DNA of 64,000 nt. Origin: Thermomicrobiales bacterium (lineage in GTDB: Bacteria > Chloroflexota > Chloroflexia > Thermomicrobiales > UBA6265). Below are positions 1 through 8,786 of this stretch, piece by piece. The stretch covers positions 1-64,000 of the forward strand of contig JAWKPF010000017.1 of the NCBI GenBank assembly GCA_041390825.1, given 5' to 3'. Each line of letters begins with the position of its first letter. Position 1 is the first letter of the stretch. A model generated the notes under the pieces. That model was not told the origin of the DNA. It was given only the letters and a program-made list of their open reading frames with translations, and searched no databases. Both the position numbers and the translations under genes were made by a program.

Positions 1-1636
1 GCCGATTCGCGAGCGAATCGAGGAGTGTGGTCGCATGGTTCTGCAGGACCGGATCGAGCGTCTCGACGAATTCAGGGCCGAAGGTGTCGTCCGGCAGCGA
101 ATCGTCGCGAAGCATGCCGAGCAGGGTGCGATTGCGCGCATCCATAATGTCATCGGGCGGAACTTCCGACATCAGGTCGAATACCAACGCCCGGTGCTTC
201 AGGAGGAGCGCGATCAGATGATCTTCGATCTGTAGACTGGTAACACGTTCCGGCTCGACGCTCGGTCGAGTTGCACGGGCGGCAGCGCTTTGCACGGCGC
301 GCTGCAAACGCGCCTGAACGTCCCGGAAGGGGAGATCGAGACGTCGAGCGACCATCTGGGCGTAGTGACCGCGCGTGAGCTCGTCCGGAACCAGTTGCAG
401 CACCGGGGCCAGACGATCGACCGCATGTCGCTTCGCAGTCGGATCGTTGAGATCGACGCCCTCGGTCACCTTGGTGATGAGGAACTCCGCGTACGGTCGC
501 GCCGCGTCGATCACGCCATCCCAGAGCTCGGGAGAGGTTCGGATGAGCTCGTCCGGGTCTTTGCCAACCGGCAGTTCCGCCACGGTGATCTCGGTATCGA
601 TCCTGCGGGCGATCCGAAACGCGGTGCGCGGATCGGGAACGAACTCCTCGGTTTGGTCGAGTCCCGAATGAATCGACTCGATCGCGCGCAGCGCCGCCAT
701 TTGCCCGGCGGCGTCGGCGTCGAGCGCGAGTACGATCCGCTTGGTCAGGCGCTTGACCAGTTCGATCTGGGATTCCGTGACCGCCGTTCCCATCGTGGCA
801 ACCACGTTTCGATGACCAAACTGATGCGCCGCGATAATATCCATGTAGCCTTCGACGACAACGACGCGATCTGCGTCGCGAATCGCGTCTTTCGCAAGAT
901 CGAGCCCATAGAGGAGCCGGCTCTTGTCGAAGATCGCTGACTGCGCCGAGTTCAGGTACTTTGGCTGATCGTCACCCATGGCGCGAGCGCCGAAGCCAAC
1001 GACGACGCCATCCCGGTCGCGAATCGGGAAGATCAACCGGTTGCGAAAGCGGTCGTAGTAGCCGCTGCCGTTCTCCCGTTCCTGCAAGAGTCCGGCCTCG
1101 TACATGGCTCGCGGATCCTTGCCGCGTGCCGAGAACTGCCGCAACAGGAAATCCCAGGAGTTGGGTGCGAATCCGAGCCGGAAATGCTGAATGGTCGCTA
1201 CATCCAACCCGCGCTTTTCGAGATAGTCACGCCCGATCTGGCCGGCCGGAGAGTTCAGCAGAACATGCGAAAAGAGCTCGGCGGCCAGTTCGTTCAGGTC
1301 GAGCGAGTGGGCAACGGAAGGATCGGCTTCGACGGCCGTTTGCGGTCGATAGGTCTCGATTTCGACACCCGCGCGTTGCGCGAGCTCGGTCATCGCTTCG
1401 CGAAAATCGACTTTCTCGGCCAACTCGTAGAAGGTGAAGAGATCGCCACTCTTTCCGCAACCGAAACAATGGAAATGCTGCGAGTCCGGGAAGACAACGA
1501 ACGACGGCGTCTTCTCCTGGTGGAACGGGCAAAGCCCCTTGAAGCTGCGGCCGGTCTTCTTGAGCTGAACCTTTTCGCCAATGATGTCGACGATGTCGAG
1601 CCGTTCTTTGATGAGCTCGACGCTGTTGCCCGCCAT
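1..1636 (-). CDS. dnaG: DNA primase DnaG, C-terminus cut by window edge
   Basis: Makes the RNA primers for chromosome replication. The reading frame is open from the ATG at 1636 to the left edge, so about 545 residues are visible and the C-terminal end is missing. The N-terminus has the CHC2 zinc-binding domain (Cys36, His39, Cys57, Cys60, around CPFHQEKTPSF and CFGCGKSGD). A Toprim catalytic core follows, with the VVVVEGYMD motif and a later LALDADAAG motif. The start lies 5 bp after the stop of the dGTPase-like gene, so it is probably the last gene of a pcrA-dgt-dnaG transcript. No break was seen in the frame. Identification is by motif and order of domains. Confidence 0.95.
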   Translation of the reverse strand, partial: MAGNSVELIKERLDIVDIIGEKVQLKKTGRSFKGLCPFHQEKTPSFVVFPDSQHFHCFGCGKSGDLFTFYELAEKVDFREAMTELAQRAGVEIETYRPQTAVEADPSVAHSLDLNELAAELFSHVLLNSPAGQIGRDYLEKRGLDVATIQHFRLGFAPNSWDFLLRQFSARGKDPRAMYEAGLLQERENGSGYYDRFRNRLIFPIRDRDGVVVGFGARAMGDDQPKYLNSAQSAIFDKSRLLYGLDLAKDAIRDADRVVVVEGYMDIIAAHQFGHRNVVATMGTAVTESQIELVKRLTKRIVLALDADAAGQMAALRAIESIHSGLDQTEEFVPDPRTAFRIARRIDTEITVAELPVGKDPDELIRTSPELWDGVIDAARPYAEFLITKVTEGVDLNDPTAKRHAVDRLAPVLQLVPDELTRGHYAQMVARRLDLPFRDVQARLQRAVQSAAARATRPSVEPERVTSLQIEDHLIALLLKHRALVFDLMSEVPPDDIMDARNRTLLGMLRDDSLPDDTFGPEFVETLDPVLQNHATTLLDSLANR

Positions 1637-1641
1637 TCGAG

Positions 1642-2679
1642 TCAATCCCAATACTTCGGAACGAAGAGTTCTCGATACCGCTCGATCGCGTACCGGTCGG
1701 TCATGCTGGCGACGAAGTCGGCAACGAGACGCTCGGGCGGATCGTCGTCGCGTTTTCGGTACTCTGCCGGCATCTGATCGAGGTGCGTCACGTAGTGGTC
1801 GCAGAGCGCGGCGATGACCCCTTGCGCTTTCACGGTATTCGGGGTGCGGTTCAAGGGATAGTAGACCCGTTCGAACAGGAATGCACGCATCTCATTGGCG
1901 GCCGCCAGTGTGTCTGCGGACATTTCCACTCGCCCTTCCGGTGCATCGACCTGGGATGCGCGGATGATATCGGTGACCAGCGTGTCGATCCGTTGCGCGT
2001 GTGAGTGCCCAAGCTGCTCCATTACCCGCCTTGGCAAGTCGCTGTTCGTAACGATCCCGGCCCGAACCGCATCGTCCCAATCGTGATTGATGTAGGCGAT
2101 CGCATCGGCCAGGCGCATCGCTTCTCCTTCGAGCGACGCAGAGACGCCCGTGAACGATCGGCTCAGCTCGTCATCCGGCTTCGAGTGGTGGACGATTCCG
2201 TACCGCACCTGATCGGTCAAATTGAGTCCAGCGCCGTCCTTCTCGAGGAGATCCACCACCCGCAGGCTCTGCTCATTGTGGCGAAAGTTCGGCAAGAACT
2301 CGGCGAGCGCCATCTCGCCAGCATGCCCGAACGGAGTGTGCCCAAGGTCGTGGCCAAGCCCGATCGCCTCGATGAGGTCTTCGTTCAACCGCAAGCCGCG
2401 CCCGATTGTGCGGGCAATCTGGGTGACTTCGAGCGTGTGAGTCAGCCGGGTGCGGTAGTGATCTCCCGATGGGGCCACAAAAACCTGTGTCTTGTGCATC
2501 AACCGGCGGAATGCCTTGGAATGAACCACCCGGTCCCGGTCTCGCTGAAACTCGGTGCGCACATCGGATTTCGGTTCCGTTCGTTGGCGAGTGGCAGCGT
2601 CGCTGAAGGACGCGGACGGCGACAGCCACGCGCGCTCGCGTGCCTCGAGCTGCTCGCGGATGGTGCGATCCGAGATCAT
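1642..2679 (-). CDS. dgt: Deoxyguanosinetriphosphate triphosphohydrolase-like HD protein
   Basis: A 345-residue HD-superfamily dNTP triphosphohydrolase of the Dgt type, expected to split dGTP or other dNTPs into the nucleoside and triphosphate. The family signature is clear: an RTEFQRDRDRVVHSKAFRRL block, then RLTHTLEVTQ, GHDLGHTPFGHAGE (HD metal site) and ADAIAYINHD. The open frame extends upstream to 3054 but that part overlaps the helicase gene and looks unlike the family. The ATG at 2679 gives the usual N-terminus and lies 14 bp after the helicase stop. Transcribed with pcrA upstream and dnaG downstream. Substrate specificity cannot be told from sequence. Confidence 0.9.
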   Translation of the reverse strand: MISDRTIREQLEARERAWLSPSASFSDAATRQRTEPKSDVRTEFQRDRDRVVHSKAFRRLMHKTQVFVAPSGDHYRTRLTHTLEVTQIARTIGRGLRLNEDLIEAIGLGHDLGHTPFGHAGEMALAEFLPNFRHNEQSLRVVDLLEKDGAGLNLTDQVRYGIVHHSKPDDELSRSFTGVSASLEGEAMRLADAIAYINHDWDDAVRAGIVTNSDLPRRVMEQLGHSHAQRIDTLVTDIIRASQVDAPEGRVEMSADTLAAANEMRAFLFERVYYPLNRTPNTVKAQGVIAALCDHYVTHLDQMPAEYRKRDDDPPERLVADFVASMTDRYAIERYRELFVPKYWD

Positions 2680-2693
2680 GCGCGCCAGATCCT

Positions 2694-4961
2694 TCAGTCC
2701 GAAATCAGGTCGAGCGGCGCGAGACTGGCGAGCAGTCGTTTCTGACCATGCCGCTGGAAGGCGATTGCCAATTCCTGATCGCCGCGGCGTTCCACGACCT
2801 CCGTGATCGTGCCCTCGCCGAACTTGGCATGAAAGACGCGTTCGCCTGCCGACCACGCGCGGACCGCTGCTTTGGCGGAAATTGGCGCCGGCTTGAGTGT
2901 GGACTGTGGCAATCCCGACAGTGTTTGCACGCGACCGGAGAGCGAGGTCCCTCCTCGCGGCGAGAGACTCGAGCGGCGACCAAGATCCTTGATGTGTTCC
3001 TGCGGGAGCGAGTCGAGGAAGCGTGACGCCACCCCCGGTTGATAGCGCCCCCACGTCATCCGATTCGCTACGTAGGTGATGTAGAGGAGTTGCTCGGCTC
3101 GCGTGATGCCCACATAGAAGAGCCGTCGCTCTTCCTCGATGGCCCCTGGATCGGAGTATTCCGCCTCGACCGCGCGGGAAACTGGTAGCAGCCCTTCCTC
3201 GAGCCCGGTAATGAAGACGACGGGAAACTCCAGGCCCTTGGCCGAATGGAGCGTGATCAGCGTAACGCGCCCCTTGCTGTCATCTTCGAGCGAGTCGACA
3301 TCCGCGACCAACGCAACCTGCTCGAGATAGGCGGAAAGCGCCTCGCCAGGCTCCAGCACGTCGAACCGTTCCATATCGGCCCGAACTTCGAGCACGTTCT
3401 CCCAGCGATCGAGATCATCGTCGTCGATCTTTGCCAGGTGATCCCGGTAGCCGGTTAGCTTCACCAGAGAATCGAAGAGCGAGGTCAGCGGCTCGGTCTG
3501 TTCCAGCTTCTGAAGCTGTTCGTAGACGGAACCCAACTTCTCCGCCGCGGTGCGCGCCGCGCCCGAAAGCTGCGGAGCTTCGTGCTCGCTCCTGGAAAGC
3601 GCGATGAACCCGTCCAGCAGCGGACGACGAGTCAGAATGGACCAGTTGTCGATCGCTTCGAGTGCTTTGGGACCCAAGCCACGCCCGATCGGCATGTTCT
3701 CCAGCACGCGTTCCAGGCTCACGGAATCGCTAGGATTGACGATCAGTTTGAACGCTGCCAGGACGTCCTTGACTTCCTTGCGATCGTAGAAGCGCACGCC
3801 GCCGACGATCTGATACGGAATCTCGCTAACCCGGAACGCTTCTTCCAGGACGCGGCTTTGGGCGGTGGTGCGGTACATGACCGCAAAGTCGTCGCCTCGG
3901 ATCCCGCGCTCTTGCATGACCCGGCGGATCTCGCCCACGACGAAATCTGCCTCGTGCTGCTGGTCGGCAAGCTCGCGAATAGAAACCTGGTCGCCGTCAT
4001 CGTTGTGCGTCCGCAGCCGTCGATCGATTCGGTCACGGTTTTCGCGAATGACATTGTCCGCCACGGCAACGATGCGCGCCGTGGAGCGGTAGTTCACTTC
4101 GAGATCGACCCGCTGCGCTTCGTGGAACGATTTCTGGAAATCGAGAATGTTGCGAATGTCCGCTTGCCGCCAGCGATAGATCGACTGGTCGGGGTCGCCC
4201 ACGACGAAGAGGTTCTGATGACGCTGGGCCAGCGCTTCCACCAACACGTACTGCACCCGGTTGGTGTCCTGGTACTCGTCCACAAGGATGTGACGATATC
4301 GCTCCTGATACCGCTCGAGCAGGCGTGGTTCGGCATCGAAGAGTCGTAACGGCAGAATCAAAAGGTCGTCGAAATCGATGGCGTTGGCCTTGCGCAGCAG
4401 CCGCTGGTACTCGGCATACGCGCGCGCCATGATCTCATCGCCAAAGTTCGCTGCTGTCTCGCGCGCTTCTTCCGGGCTGACCATGCTCGACTTGTACGCG
4501 CTGATCCGGGCGCCTACTCGTCGCGGTGCCAGCTGCTTCGGATCTTGCCCGATGTTCGTAATCGCCTGCTTGATGATGGCCTGCTGATCGGCATCGTCAT
4601 AGATGGTGAAGTTCCGCGTGATTCCAAGTCGATCGGCGACCAGTCCGGGGTTCTCCCGCAGCACCCGCACGCCGAACGAGTGAAACGTTCCCATGGTCAG
4701 TCCGGCGGCCGCTTCTGCCGGAACGAGCTGCTCCACGCGCTGACGCATCTCGCGCGCGGCTTTGTTCGTGAAGGTGACGGCAAGGATGCTGGTTGCCGGC
4801 ACCCCCCGCTCTGCAATCAACCATGCGATCCGGTGAGTCAACACGCGGGTCTTGCCACTTCCGGGACCCGCGACGACAAGCGTTGGACCGTCAGGCGCCG
4901 TGACAGCTCGCACCTGTTCAGGATTTAGGCCGGCAAGGAGGTCGATCGATGTGGTCTGCAT
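2694..4961 (-). CDS. pcrA: ATP-dependent DNA helicase PcrA/UvrD
   Basis: A 755-residue SF1A 3'-5' helicase used in nucleotide excision repair and in removing RecA or stalled polymerases. Visible motifs are LNPEQVRAV (Q-motif), GPGSGKT (Walker A), DEYQDTN (motif II), GDPDQSIYRWR (motif III), a LEVNYRST block, and TLHSAKGLEFPVVF plus the VGITRAEQLL block of motifs V and VI. The C-terminus has the GERVFHAKFGEGTI Tudor-like segment typical of PcrA. The ATG at 4961 is chosen because the residues encoded upstream to 5114 overlap tRNA-Gln and do not fit the family. No LexA box is seen before it. Confidence 0.95.
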   Translation of the reverse strand: MQTTSIDLLAGLNPEQVRAVTAPDGPTLVVAGPGSGKTRVLTHRIAWLIAERGVPATSILAVTFTNKAAREMRQRVEQLVPAEAAAGLTMGTFHSFGVRVLRENPGLVADRLGITRNFTIYDDADQQAIIKQAITNIGQDPKQLAPRRVGARISAYKSSMVSPEEARETAANFGDEIMARAYAEYQRLLRKANAIDFDDLLILPLRLFDAEPRLLERYQERYRHILVDEYQDTNRVQYVLVEALAQRHQNLFVVGDPDQSIYRWRQADIRNILDFQKSFHEAQRVDLEVNYRSTARIVAVADNVIRENRDRIDRRLRTHNDDGDQVSIRELADQQHEADFVVGEIRRVMQERGIRGDDFAVMYRTTAQSRVLEEAFRVSEIPYQIVGGVRFYDRKEVKDVLAAFKLIVNPSDSVSLERVLENMPIGRGLGPKALEAIDNWSILTRRPLLDGFIALSRSEHEAPQLSGAARTAAEKLGSVYEQLQKLEQTEPLTSLFDSLVKLTGYRDHLAKIDDDDLDRWENVLEVRADMERFDVLEPGEALSAYLEQVALVADVDSLEDDSKGRVTLITLHSAKGLEFPVVFITGLEEGLLPVSRAVEAEYSDPGAIEEERRLFYVGITRAEQLLYITYVANRMTWGRYQPGVASRFLDSLPQEHIKDLGRRSSLSPRGGTSLSGRVQTLSGLPQSTLKPAPISAKAAVRAWSAGERVFHAKFGEGTITEVVERRGDQELAIAFQRHGQKRLLASLAPLDLISD

Positions 4962-5057
4962 GGAAGGGAAGGCTCCCGAGATGACGTGGACCTCGTGATG
5001 CGGCAGCCCGGTAAGGATGATGCGGAGGGATGCGCGCAGCCATTCGGCAGAGACAGC

Positions 5058-5081
5058 AAACGCGCGCCGCGGCGCGCGTTT
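5058..5081 (-). terminator. Hairpin terminator after tRNA-Gln
   Basis: A perfect inverted repeat of AAACGCGCGC around a CGCG centre lies just downstream of the tRNA-Gln 3' end on the minus strand, and ends in TTT. It would form a very stable GC stem that could end the tRNA transcript before pcrA. Confidence 0.6.
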
Positions 5082-5085
5082 CTCT

Positions 5086-5159
5086 TGGCTGGGGAGCAGG
5101 GATTCGAACCCCAACTACTTGGGCCAGAACCAAGCGTCCTACCGTTAGACTACTCCCCA
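5086..5159 (-). tRNA. tRNA-Gln (CTG anticodon)
   Basis: The minus strand folds as a cloverleaf: acceptor TGGGGAG with CTCCCCA, anticodon stem CTTGG/CCAAG closing the loop TTCTGGC (anticodon CTG, reads CAG), and T-arm GGGGTTCGAATCCC. Discriminator G and an encoded CCA end the gene. Confidence 0.95.
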
Positions 5160-5219
5160 ACGCGGCGACGAATTGTAGCACACCAGCATCGTCGTCTCAG
5201 ACCGATTCCTGACCTGCGA

Positions 5220-6425
5220 TCAATCGACCCAACGGATCTCGCCAGCGCCGACCTCTGCATAGCGCTCGAGCGGAATGGCCGCCGCGCGGACAACAGCTTC
5301 ATCGGTCGCAGTGACGATCGTTTGCATTTTTCCACTGGCAATCGAACCCGCCAACAAGCCACGATGCACCGAATCGAGCTCTGAAAAAACGTCATCGAGC
5401 AGAAGCACCGGCGGATCGGCTCCAGCAGACGTCATCAGGTCGGTTTCGGCGAGTTTGAGCGCAATCACTGCCAGCCGCTGCTGCCCGCGTGAGCCAAATG
5501 CGCCGATTGCGTTGCCGTCGATAGTGACGATCAGGTCGTCCCGATGTGGGCCGACCAGCGTGATGCCTCGTCGCCATTCATGTTGCCGTTCCCGTTCCAG
5601 CGATTCGGACATGTCATAGGCCAGGCGATGCTCGAGTTCGTCCAGCGTCGATGATCCTGGCAGCTCGAACACGTTCGACCGCACGGTCGATGCATAGGAA
5701 ACACCGAGCGTCGACTCCTCCGTGAACGAGGCAAATCGGGCGGCAGCGAGCTTGGTCAGCTCGGCCGCGGCGCGCGCCCGGCGAGCCAGAATCGCGGCGC
5801 CCGCATTGATCAGCTCCCCGTCCCAGTAGTCCAGTTGCTGTCGAGTCGATGCGGCATTCCAGGCCGCCCCGCTTTGCGTCAGGTTCTTGATGAGACGATT
5901 GCGTTGTTCGACGATGCGGAGATAGCGGCTCAACGAGCGCAGATAGACCGGATCGAGCTGCGACAGCATGATGTCCAGGTATCGCCGGCGTACCGAGGGC
6001 GCCCCCGACACCAACTCGATATCTCCAGGCTCGAAGAGCACCGACCGTAGCACGCCAACCGCAGTGCCGGCGCGAACGTGCTTGCCATTCAGGCTGATCT
6101 GCTTCTTGAGGTGGTTTCCCCGATGTGGATCGAGCTGCATTCCGATCGCTAGCTCGGCGGGACCAGCGCTCCGTTCGACGCTCGCCTCGATGCGCGCGAA
6201 TGGGGCGATTCCGTCCCCGTATTCCGAGCCGCTCTCCCAGGCGATCAGCTCGCGCTCTGTCTGCGCTCGTCCCGAGCGCATGGTCGAAAGCATCGAAATC
6301 GCTTCGAGCAGGGTCGACTTCCCACTGGCGTTGCGGCCAATCAGCACAAACCCTTCTTGCGGAATCTGGAGATCGAGTGCTCGATAGCGCCGGAACTCTG
6401 TGAGACGCAATGATTTCAGGTACAC
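5220..6425 (-). CDS. recF: DNA replication and repair protein RecF
   Basis: A 401-residue SMC-like ATPase that loads RecA at single-strand gaps. It starts MYLKSLRLTEFRRYRALDL, has Walker A GRNASGKST near residue 32, a PHRDDL motif, an SRGQQRL signature-like block and the Walker B stretch PVLLLDDVFSELD. Length fits the family (about 360-400). It lies 36 bp downstream of dnaN on the same strand, the classic dnaN-recF order; dnaA and gyrB are not in this neighbourhood. Confidence 0.95.
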   Translation of the reverse strand: MYLKSLRLTEFRRYRALDLQIPQEGFVLIGRNASGKSTLLEAISMLSTMRSGRAQTERELIAWESGSEYGDGIAPFARIEASVERSAGPAELAIGMQLDPHRGNHLKKQISLNGKHVRAGTAVGVLRSVLFEPGDIELVSGAPSVRRRYLDIMLSQLDPVYLRSLSRYLRIVEQRNRLIKNLTQSGAAWNAASTRQQLDYWDGELINAGAAILARRARAAAELTKLAAARFASFTEESTLGVSYASTVRSNVFELPGSSTLDELEHRLAYDMSESLERERQHEWRRGITLVGPHRDDLIVTIDGNAIGAFGSRGQQRLAVIALKLAETDLMTSAGADPPVLLLDDVFSELDSVHRGLLAGSIASGKMQTIVTATDEAVVRAAAIPLERYAEVGAGEIRWVD

Positions 6426-6461
6426 ACGGGTCCTCTGGAGTTTTCCCCGAGGTCCGGCACC

Positions 6462-7622
6462 CTATTGCGCGCCGATCACCATCGGCATGATGACGTGCGT
6501 GTAGTCGTCACTGTCGCCTGCGCGAATAACGCCCGCCTGGTTGGAGCCGTTGAGTCCGAGCGACGCGGTGCCAGTGCGAATGACGCCAAGCACATCGTTC
6601 AGATACCGCGCATTGAACGCGATCTGAACGGCAGGTCCGTTGATGGATGCATCGACATAACTATGCGAATTTCCGCGCTCAGCAGCATTGGCCGAGACCT
6701 CGACGGTGCCGGGGCTCAGGTCATCGTCAGTGGTCAGCACATCGAACCGGATGGCGTCATTGTTGTCGCGAGCGAAGTAGCTGGAACGGCGCACTGCAGT
6801 GAGTAGCGCATCGCGGCCCAGCTCCACCTTCGTGGAAAAGTCACTCGGAATGATCTGCCGGTAGTCCGGAAACGTCCCCTCGATGAGCCGCGACAGGAAC
6901 TCGACCTCACCCTCGCCATTCTCACCCGAGAAGTGCACGATGAGCTGGCTCTTGTTTGGCGTGACGTGCAGAGCGACCTCGTTCTTCGCCTCGCCGAGCA
7001 GGCGCCCCAGTTCCCGCATCGAACGCGCCGGCACGATGATGTCGATCGAAGAGAGGAGGGCACGGCTCATCCGCCCTTCCCGCACAGCGAGCCGGAATCC
7101 ATCCGCCGCTGCCAGCACGATGCGGTCGCCTTCGATGCGCGCCAATACCCCGGCAAGCACGGGACGGCTCTCGTCCGACGCGGCGGCGAACTCCACCTGA
7201 CTGATCATCTCTCGCAATGCCGCTGGGTCGATCGAAGTCGATTCGACATCGTCGACTACCACCGGGATCTCCGGGAAATCGTCCGCGTCGATACCGTTGA
7301 TTTCGGCGCGGTCGCGTCCGCAGGTGACCGTAAGCAACGTCTGGCGGCCACTACTCGCCAGCTCGACCTGTCCTGCTGGGAGGGTGTGGACGAAATCGCT
7401 CAACAACCGCGCGTCCACCGCGAGACGGCCTTCCTCCGCAATCGAGGCGCCAATCCAGGTCGTGATTGCGATGTTGAGGTCGGACGCGACGATCTTCAGG
7501 CGACCGTTGTCGGTCACCAACAGCACATTGCTCAGGGCGGGAAGCGAAGTGCGGGTCGCGACGGCGCGGGTTACTTGATCCAGCGCATGCTGGAGCGTTT
7601 CCTGCAGACAGGTGACTCGCAC
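6462..7622 (-). CDS. dnaN: DNA polymerase III beta subunit (sliding clamp)
   Basis: A 386-residue sliding clamp that tethers the replicative polymerase to DNA. The GTG start at 7622 is chosen because it has a GAGGAG ribosome site 11 bases upstream and gives the usual N-terminus, ending in the TSLPALSNVLL block; the open frame to 8009 overlaps the opposite-strand gene and is not family-like. Three repeated clamp domains follow. The C-terminus carries HVIMPMVIGAQ, close to the conserved YVIMPMR end, though the usual Arg is missing and three residues are added. Upstream of recF. Confidence 0.93.
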   Translation of the reverse strand: MRVTCLQETLQHALDQVTRAVATRTSLPALSNVLLVTDNGRLKIVASDLNIAITTWIGASIAEEGRLAVDARLLSDFVHTLPAGQVELASSGRQTLLTVTCGRDRAEINGIDADDFPEIPVVVDDVESTSIDPAALREMISQVEFAAASDESRPVLAGVLARIEGDRIVLAAADGFRLAVREGRMSRALLSSIDIIVPARSMRELGRLLGEAKNEVALHVTPNKSQLIVHFSGENGEGEVEFLSRLIEGTFPDYRQIIPSDFSTKVELGRDALLTAVRRSSYFARDNNDAIRFDVLTTDDDLSPGTVEVSANAAERGNSHSYVDASINGPAVQIAFNARYLNDVLGVIRTGTASLGLNGSNQAGVIRAGDSDDYTHVIMPMVIGAQ

Positions 7623-7757
7623 GTTCTGAATTGCTCCTCGATCGAACCCTATAGATTGCCGGCGAATTGTACATCCTGTCGTGAAACGCCCGAGATTTTG
7701 TCGCGTCAGCTCGCGGTAAATCGTGGTGTTCCGTCTGTCGTGCCTCGCGCCACCGGG

Positions 7758-7786
7758 TTGACAGAAGAGAACACTTGATCTACTAT
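7758..7786 (+). promoter_or_regulatory. Sigma-70-type promoter of the SOS module
   Basis: TTGACA at 7758-7763 is separated by exactly 17 bases from TACTAT at 7781-7786. This is a near-consensus promoter reading toward the gene at 7839, with a LexA-type box just downstream of the -10. Confidence 0.75.
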
Positions 7787-7793
7787 TCTGAGT

Positions 7794-7807
7794 AGAACAC
7801 GCGTTCG
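7794..7807 (+). promoter_or_regulatory. LexA (SOS) box, GAAC-N4-GTTC
   Basis: AGAACACGCGTTCG contains the perfect GAAC-N4-GTTC core of the Gram-positive and actinobacterial LexA operator. It lies 8 bases after the -10 TACTAT, over the likely transcription start, where bound LexA would block initiation. The same core occurs before ruvB at 12289. Site type is established knowledge; its use here is inferred. Confidence 0.75.
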
Positions 7808-7838
7808 ACTCCCGTAAGAACCGAGGCGATTGCACGAA

Positions 7839-8453
7839 ATGGAAACAACCAGCACCTTTGACCCACGCAAGTATGTGAGCCGCGTTGGCGGCGCCGACTA
7901 TCTCGAAGTCAAATGGCGAGTCCTCTGGCTGCGGACACTGCATCCAGACGCGCTCATCGAAACCGAATTGATCTCCCACGAAAACAGCGTCGCGGTTTTC
8001 AAAGCGCACGTTGCCATTCCTGGCGGCGGATCATCCACAGGCTGGGGCAGCGAAGGGTACGACGACTTCCGCGACTACCTGGAGAAAGCGGAAACCAAGG
8101 CGCTTGGCCGCGCGCTCGCGGCGCTCGGTTTCGGCACCCAGTTCACACCTGATTTCGACTTTGCCGAAGGGCAGGAGAAGGTCGTGGACGCGCCGGTGCG
8201 GTTGGCGAGGCAACGGCAGCTCGTCGATCTCAGCGAAGAGCGGCGGGGACACGCCGCCGAGCGGCAATCCATGACCGAGCGGCAAATGGACTTCATTCAG
8301 AAGATGGCACGTGAGAAGGGCATGTCGTCTGAGGCGATCGACTCCCAGGTCACCGAGCTCTTTGGGAAGCGCTTCGATCAGCTCGATCGTCGTGACGCGT
8401 CCGCATACATCGAACGGCTCAAGACGATCGAGCCACTCGCCAAAGCCTCGTAG
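7839..8453 (+). CDS. Putative Rad52-like single-strand annealing protein, SOS-regulated
   Basis: A 204-residue protein (207 if the TTG at 7830 is used). The N-terminal half has the pattern DYLEVKWRVLWLR, then GYDDFRDYLEKAETKALGRALAALGFG, which resembles the core of phage-type and Rad52-like annealing proteins, where such a helix ends the DNA-binding fold. The last 50 residues (TERQMDFIQKMAREKGMSSE to the end) resemble the small helical tail found on several annealing proteins. The promoter and LexA-type box sit directly upstream, which supports a DNA repair role. The ATG at 7839 is preferred because GAGG at 7823 is only 3 bases from the TTG. Function is inferred; a different DNA-binding repair factor is possible. 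Confidence 0.6.
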   Translation: METTSTFDPRKYVSRVGGADYLEVKWRVLWLRTLHPDALIETELISHENSVAVFKAHVAIPGGGSSTGWGSEGYDDFRDYLEKAETKALGRALAALGFGTQFTPDFDFAEGQEKVVDAPVRLARQRQLVDLSEERRGHAAERQSMTERQMDFIQKMAREKGMSSEAIDSQVTELFGKRFDQLDRRDASAYIERLKTIEPLAKAS

Positions 8454-8480
8454 CGAGACAAAGAAACAGGAGTCAGTGTC

Positions 8481-8702
8481 ATGGCAACGCAGCTCACATC
8501 GATTCCCGGCAGCAAGCAGGTCGACACTCCCGAGACGATCGAAGACCGCATGGCCAAGCTGGAACTTCGCCTTCAGGATGGCTTCGCCCGTATTGGGGAG
8601 GCGATGAGCCACGGCATCGAGGTGGAGACCTGGGAGCGCCATTGGATCCAGCTCCTGCGGGAATACGAGTCGCTCAGCGACGATCTGGCTGACGCAGCGT
8701 AG
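8481..8702 (+). CDS. Small hypothetical helical protein, partner of SOS gene
   Basis: A 73-residue acidic protein of unknown function, almost entirely helical by composition, with heptad-like spacing from ETIEDRMAKLELRL to the end and two Trp residues in ETWERHWIQLL. A CAGGAG ribosome site lies 8 bases before the ATG. It follows the putative annealing protein by 27 bp and ends before a strong terminator, so both genes share one SOS-type transcript. No domain was recognised. Confidence 0.7.
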   Translation: MATQLTSIPGSKQVDTPETIEDRMAKLELRLQDGFARIGEAMSHGIEVETWERHWIQLLREYESLSDDLADAA

Positions 8703-8726
8703 ATCTGATAGCGCGAACGAACACAG

Positions 8727-8760
8727 AAACGCAGGGTCGCGAGATGGCGGCCCTGCGTTT
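8727..8760. terminator. Bidirectional terminator between convergent genes
   Basis: AAACGCAGGG and CCCTGCGTTT form a perfect 10-bp stem around a 14-base loop, with A-run on one side and T-run on the other. It separates the plus-strand SOS module from the minus-strand cyclophilin gene and can serve both. Confidence 0.85.
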
Positions 8761-8786
8761 ACTGTCTTTGCGATCGGTAGCTGCGG

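Noticed and set aside
290..940. 216-aa open frame on the plus strand
   Set aside because: It is antisense to dnaG, whose primase motifs are read on the other strand; the composition is that of a shadow frame.
5651..5700. Possible LexA box inside recF (GAACACGTTC)
   Set aside because: The spacer is two bases instead of four and the site lies within coding sequence.
7622..7840. Replication origin next to dnaN-recF
   Set aside because: dnaA is absent and no cluster of TTATCCACA-type DnaA boxes was found in the intergenic region.
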